Positions 61,567-64,000 of a stretch of 64,000 nt of DNA are shown here, in pieces. The translations under genes were made by a program, and so were the position numbers. The notes beneath the pieces were generated by a model. The model was not told the origin of the DNA. It made no database searches and worked only from the letters and a program-made list of their open reading frames with translations. The number at the start of each line of letters is the position of its first letter. Within the stretch, counting starts at the first letter, position 1. The stretch lies in assembly GCF_021183625.1 (NCBI RefSeq), contig NZ_CP089214.1, positions 3,038,001-3,102,000 on the forward strand, in the 5' to 3' direction. Origin of the DNA: Nocardia asteroides (GTDB lineage Bacteria; Actinomycetota; Actinomycetes; Mycobacteriales; Mycobacteriaceae).

Positions 61567-62471
61567 GCGTCGATGCCGGACTCCCCGGAGCCGATGCGCT
61601 GACAGCGCTCTGCACGGCGTTCGGTGTTTCCGATGAGGAGGCTCAACTACTCCACCATCGGTCGAACGCCGTGTACCTGCTGCCCGCCGCGCACGGCGGG
61701 CCGGTGATCGCCCGGCTCGCACCCGACACCGAATTGCGCAGGGCGCGCGCCGGTGCCGGAATCGCGGTTACCCGATGGTTGAACCAGCGGGGTAGTGATG
61801 CGATAGCGCTACGCCCGCTCTCCGGTGCGCAGCCGGTTTTCGGGAACGGGGCCGTCGCCACCTTCTGGCCATATCGCCCATCGCCGACAGCAGCTACGTT
61901 GAGTGACGTCGCGATCCTGCTGCGCCGACTCCACGACCAGCCGATCCCGCCATTTCCGCTGCCGCGATACCGCCCGCTGCACCGGCTCCGCGAGGCGCTC
62001 GCGCTCGACGCCTCCCGTCGGCGTCCAGCTCTCGGCCACGATGACCACATGTGGCTCACCGATCGCGCCGGAGAACTGGTCGCTGCTTACGCCGCTGCCA
62101 GATTTCCCCTGGGAGATGGCTTGGTCCATGCCGATGCCCACACGGAGAATGTCGTCTCGACCGAGCACGGCTTCGTACTGATCGACTGGGACGGCTGCTG
62201 CATCGGCCCCAGAGAGCTGGATCTGATCAGCGCTCTGCCGGATCACTTCCACGCACCGGAAGACGACCGACACCGGTTTCTCGACGTCTACGGCTATGAC
62301 CTGCTGGCCTGGCCCCAGTGGCCGCTTCTTCGAGACATTGCCGAAATGCACTCATTGGGAGCGTATATCCGCCTCGCACCGGACAAGCCGCGAGCGGCCG
62401 AGCAGCTTGCGGTACGGCTCGCATCCCTTCGCACCGGCGACCGGCGAATCCGTTGGTCCGCGATCTCCTGA
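61563..62471 (+). CDS. aminoglycoside phosphotransferase (APH)-fold kinase
   Basis: APH/choline-kinase-fold protein of 302 residues. The catalytic loop is VHADAHTENV (HxDxxxxN), the metal-binding Asp is in LIDWDGCCIGPRELDL, and the N-lobe VIARLAPD-type strand holds the putative ATP Lys/Arg region (PVIARLAPDTELRRA, where Arg replaces the usual Lys). The ATG overlaps the XRE regulator stop by 4 bases. Substrate unknown; a small-molecule or regulator-modifying kinase is possible. The end is 4 bp from the convergent gad gene. Confidence 0.87.
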   Translation: MSVDAGLPGADALTALCTAFGVSDEEAQLLHHRSNAVYLLPAAHGGPVIARLAPDTELRRARAGAGIAVTRWLNQRGSDAIALRPLSGAQPVFGNGAVATFWPYRPSPTAATLSDVAILLRRLHDQPIPPFPLPRYRPLHRLREALALDASRRRPALGHDDHMWLTDRAGELVAAYAAARFPLGDGLVHADAHTENVVSTEHGFVLIDWDGCCIGPRELDLISALPDHFHAPEDDRHRFLDVYGYDLLAWPQWPLLRDIAEMHSLGAYIRLAPDKPRAAEQLAVRLASLRTGDRRIRWSAIS

Positions 62472-62475
62472 AGCG

Positions 62476-63864
62476 TCAGGTGTGCGCGAAACCGGCGGTG
62501 TCGTGCTGCGGCCGCTCCTGGGCGCGCAGCCGCGGCATGACCTCCTCGAGAGCACCGAGCAGCAACCCCGCGAGGTCGTGGGTGAAACCGTTGCGCACGA
62601 CGATGCGCAGCGCCGCGAGATCTTCGCGGTCGGCCGGGAAGGTGTAGGCGGGGACCAGCCAGCCGTGTTCGCGCAGCGCCGCGGAGACGTCGAAGACCGA
62701 GTAGCCGGTCTCGCCGTCGGCCAGGGTGAAGGCGAAGACCGGGAGTTCGCTGCCGTCGGTGAGCAGGCGGAACGGGCCGAGCGCGGCGATCCGCTCGGCC
62801 AGCCCGGTGGCGACCTCGCGGCAGTACCGCTGGATGCGGGTGTAGCCGCCGCGGCCGAGCCGCAGGAAGGTGTAGTACTGGGCCACCACCTGGGCGCCGG
62901 GGCGGGAGAAGTTGAGCGCGAAGGTCGGCATCTCGCCGCCGAGGTAGTTGACCCGGAAGATGAGGTCGTCCGGGAGCGCGGGGGTGTCGCGCCAGAGCAC
63001 CCAGCCGACGCCCGGGTAGACCAGGCCGTACTTGTGGCCGGAGGTATTGATCGAGGCGACGCGCGGGAGGCGGAAGTCCCACGCCAGGTCCGGGTCGCAG
63101 AACGGGGCGATCATCGCGCCGGAGGCGCCGTCCACGTGTACCGGGATGTCCCAGCCCTTGTCCTGCTCCAGCTGGTCGAGCGCGGCGCAGACCTCGGCGA
63201 CCGGCTCGTAGCTGCCGTCGAAGGTGGAGCCGAGGATGGCGACGACGCCGATGGTGTTCTCGTCGCAGTACGGGAGCGCGGCCTCGGCGGTGAGGTGGAA
63301 GCGGTCGCCTTCCATCGGCACCAGGCGGGGCTCGACATCCCAGTAGTTGGCGAACTTGTCCCAGCAGACCTGGACATTGCCGCCCATCACCAGGTTCGGC
63401 CGGTCGGTCGAGAGCCCGGCCGCCCGCCGCGCCTGCTGCCAGCGGCGCTTCAAGGCCAGCCCGGCGAGCATGCACGCTTCGCTCGACCCGGTCGTGGAGC
63501 AGCCGGGCGCCGTCGCCGGGTCCGGGGCATTCCACAGGTCGGCGAGCATGTGCACGCAGCGCTGCTCCAGCTCCGCGGTGCGCGGGTACTCGTCCTTGTC
63601 GATCATGTTCTTGTCGAAGCACTCGCGCATGAGCTGCTCCGCGGCCGGCTCCATCCAGGTGGTCACGAAGGTCGCCAGGTTGAGCCGGGCATTGCCGTCC
63701 AGCATGAGCTCGTCGTGCACCACCTGGTACGCGACCTCGCAGTCCAGCTCCCCCTCCGGCATCCGATCCCGCGGCACGGTGATCGGTTCCCTCGTGAACA
63801 CCGGGTTGATCGCCACCTCCGCCGGGCGGTGCGGGTGCGGGTCGGACGGGTGCGACAGCGGCAT
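62476..63864 (-). CDS. gadB: glutamate decarboxylase
   Basis: PLP-dependent group II decarboxylase of 462 residues; converts glutamate to GABA with proton consumption. PLP Lys278 is in SINTSGHKYGLV, with GCSTTGSSEACMLAGLALK and VHVDGASGAMIAPF. The start ATG 63864 gives the usual N-terminal length; an upstream frame to 63936 is not conserved. No GABA antiporter is adjacent. A succinate-semialdehyde dehydrogenase at 25463-26923 could complete a GABA shunt if a transaminase is elsewhere. Acid resistance is the classical role. Confidence 0.95.
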   Translation of the reverse strand: MPLSHPSDPHPHRPAEVAINPVFTREPITVPRDRMPEGELDCEVAYQVVHDELMLDGNARLNLATFVTTWMEPAAEQLMRECFDKNMIDKDEYPRTAELEQRCVHMLADLWNAPDPATAPGCSTTGSSEACMLAGLALKRRWQQARRAAGLSTDRPNLVMGGNVQVCWDKFANYWDVEPRLVPMEGDRFHLTAEAALPYCDENTIGVVAILGSTFDGSYEPVAEVCAALDQLEQDKGWDIPVHVDGASGAMIAPFCDPDLAWDFRLPRVASINTSGHKYGLVYPGVGWVLWRDTPALPDDLIFRVNYLGGEMPTFALNFSRPGAQVVAQYYTFLRLGRGGYTRIQRYCREVATGLAERIAALGPFRLLTDGSELPVFAFTLADGETGYSVFDVSAALREHGWLVPAYTFPADREDLAALRIVVRNGFTHDLAGLLLGALEEVMPRLRAQERPQHDTAGFAHT

Positions 63865-63941
63865 AGCGGCTCCTGCCTCTCGGCCGGGCGATCCGGTGGG
63901 CCCAGCGTATCGGCAGGTCGGCGGCGTCCTCCGCATCCGCG

Positions 63942-64000
63942 CTACCCGGCGTGCCGGTCCAGGTACTCGGCGACCGCTTTGCGAATGACCTCGCTCTGCG
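63942..64000 (-). CDS. C-terminal end of a ribbon-helix-helix (CopG-type) protein
   Basis: The last codons read QSEVIRKAVAEYLDRHAG then TAG on the minus strand. SEVIRKAVAEYL is the second helix pattern of CopG/RHH antitoxins and repressors. Only 18 residues are inside the window; the gene starts beyond base 64000. Confidence 0.6.
   Translation of the reverse strand, partial: QSEVIRKAVAEYLDRHAG

Overview
The window is high-GC actinobacterial DNA, most likely Nocardia or a close mycolate-producing relative. The evidence is a core whose order matches the Mycobacterium tuberculosis Rv0944-Rv0982 region (nei/fpg-like glycosylase, pgi, chorismate mutase, uvrD1/pcrA, M23 peptidase, sucC-sucD, Rv0954-like, Rv0955/PerM-like, purN-purH, mprA-mprB), nocardioform families around it, and many starts that sit 6-8 bases behind a TAnnnT -10 hexamer, as in leaderless actinobacterial mRNAs. 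Assignments rest on reading translations and motifs; no database search was run.

Layout. 1-1.7 kb: envelope-stress two-component system mprA-mprB (mprB runs off the left edge). 2.0-7.6 kb: a complete conservon (cvnA-B-C-D: NIT/HAMP sensor kinase, Roadblock protein, DUF742 protein, small GTPase) extended by a 7-TM protein resembling a degenerate MHYT domain and a coiled-coil protein. 8.2-11.1 kb: a divergent zinc-starvation locus with two Zur-like boxes controlling mrf-rpmE-rpmF on one side and rpmB-rpmG-rpsN-rpsR on the other, all cysteine-poor ribosomal protein paralogues. 11.1-12.4 kb: B-lectin/LysM protein and a lipoprotein. 12.5-20.2 kb (all minus): purN-purH, the PerM-like membrane protein with a 16-unit pentapeptide tail, a DUF5336 membrane protein with a Gln/Gly tail, and sucC-sucD. 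20.7-25.3 kb: M23 peptidase, pcrA, chorismate mutase. 25.4-31.1 kb: succinate-semialdehyde dehydrogenase, an SQR-like flavoprotein, pgi, an ion channel and a P-loop kinase.

31.1-42.8 kb is a mosaic of accessory metabolism: an AidB-like acyl-CoA dehydrogenase with its TetR regulator, divergent from an enoyl-CoA hydratase and an HxxxDG acyltransferase-like protein; a MocR regulator divergent from a PNPOx-family protein; DUF2630; a disulfide-type flavoprotein reductase; a carboxylesterase; a Nei/Fpg glycosylase; and a DUF3800-like protein. 42.8-45.3 kb: a CobF-VOC fusion divergent, over only 22 bp, from thyA-folA. 45.4-48.1 kb: a cupin, then a DyP peroxidase-encapsulin nanocompartment operon with a small membrane protein as third gene. 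48.1-51.7 kb: a double TerD-like protein and a type VII secretion toxin cassette (two WXG100 proteins, a polymorphic toxin, a putative immunity protein). 51.7-53.6 kb: LysR and a DapA-family aldolase.

53.6-59.5 kb holds the most unusual locus: TetR, an APC permease, two DUF1989 proteins of the urea/guanidine carboxylase-associated (carboxyguanidine deiminase-like) type, and a carboxyltransferase-only relative of urea carboxylase that lacks the biotin carboxylase and biotin-carrier domains. No allophanate hydrolase is present. The right end holds a small hypothetical gene, a zinc-knuckle XRE regulator overlapping an APH-fold kinase gene, glutamate decarboxylase, and the tail of a ribbon-helix-helix antitoxin-like gene.
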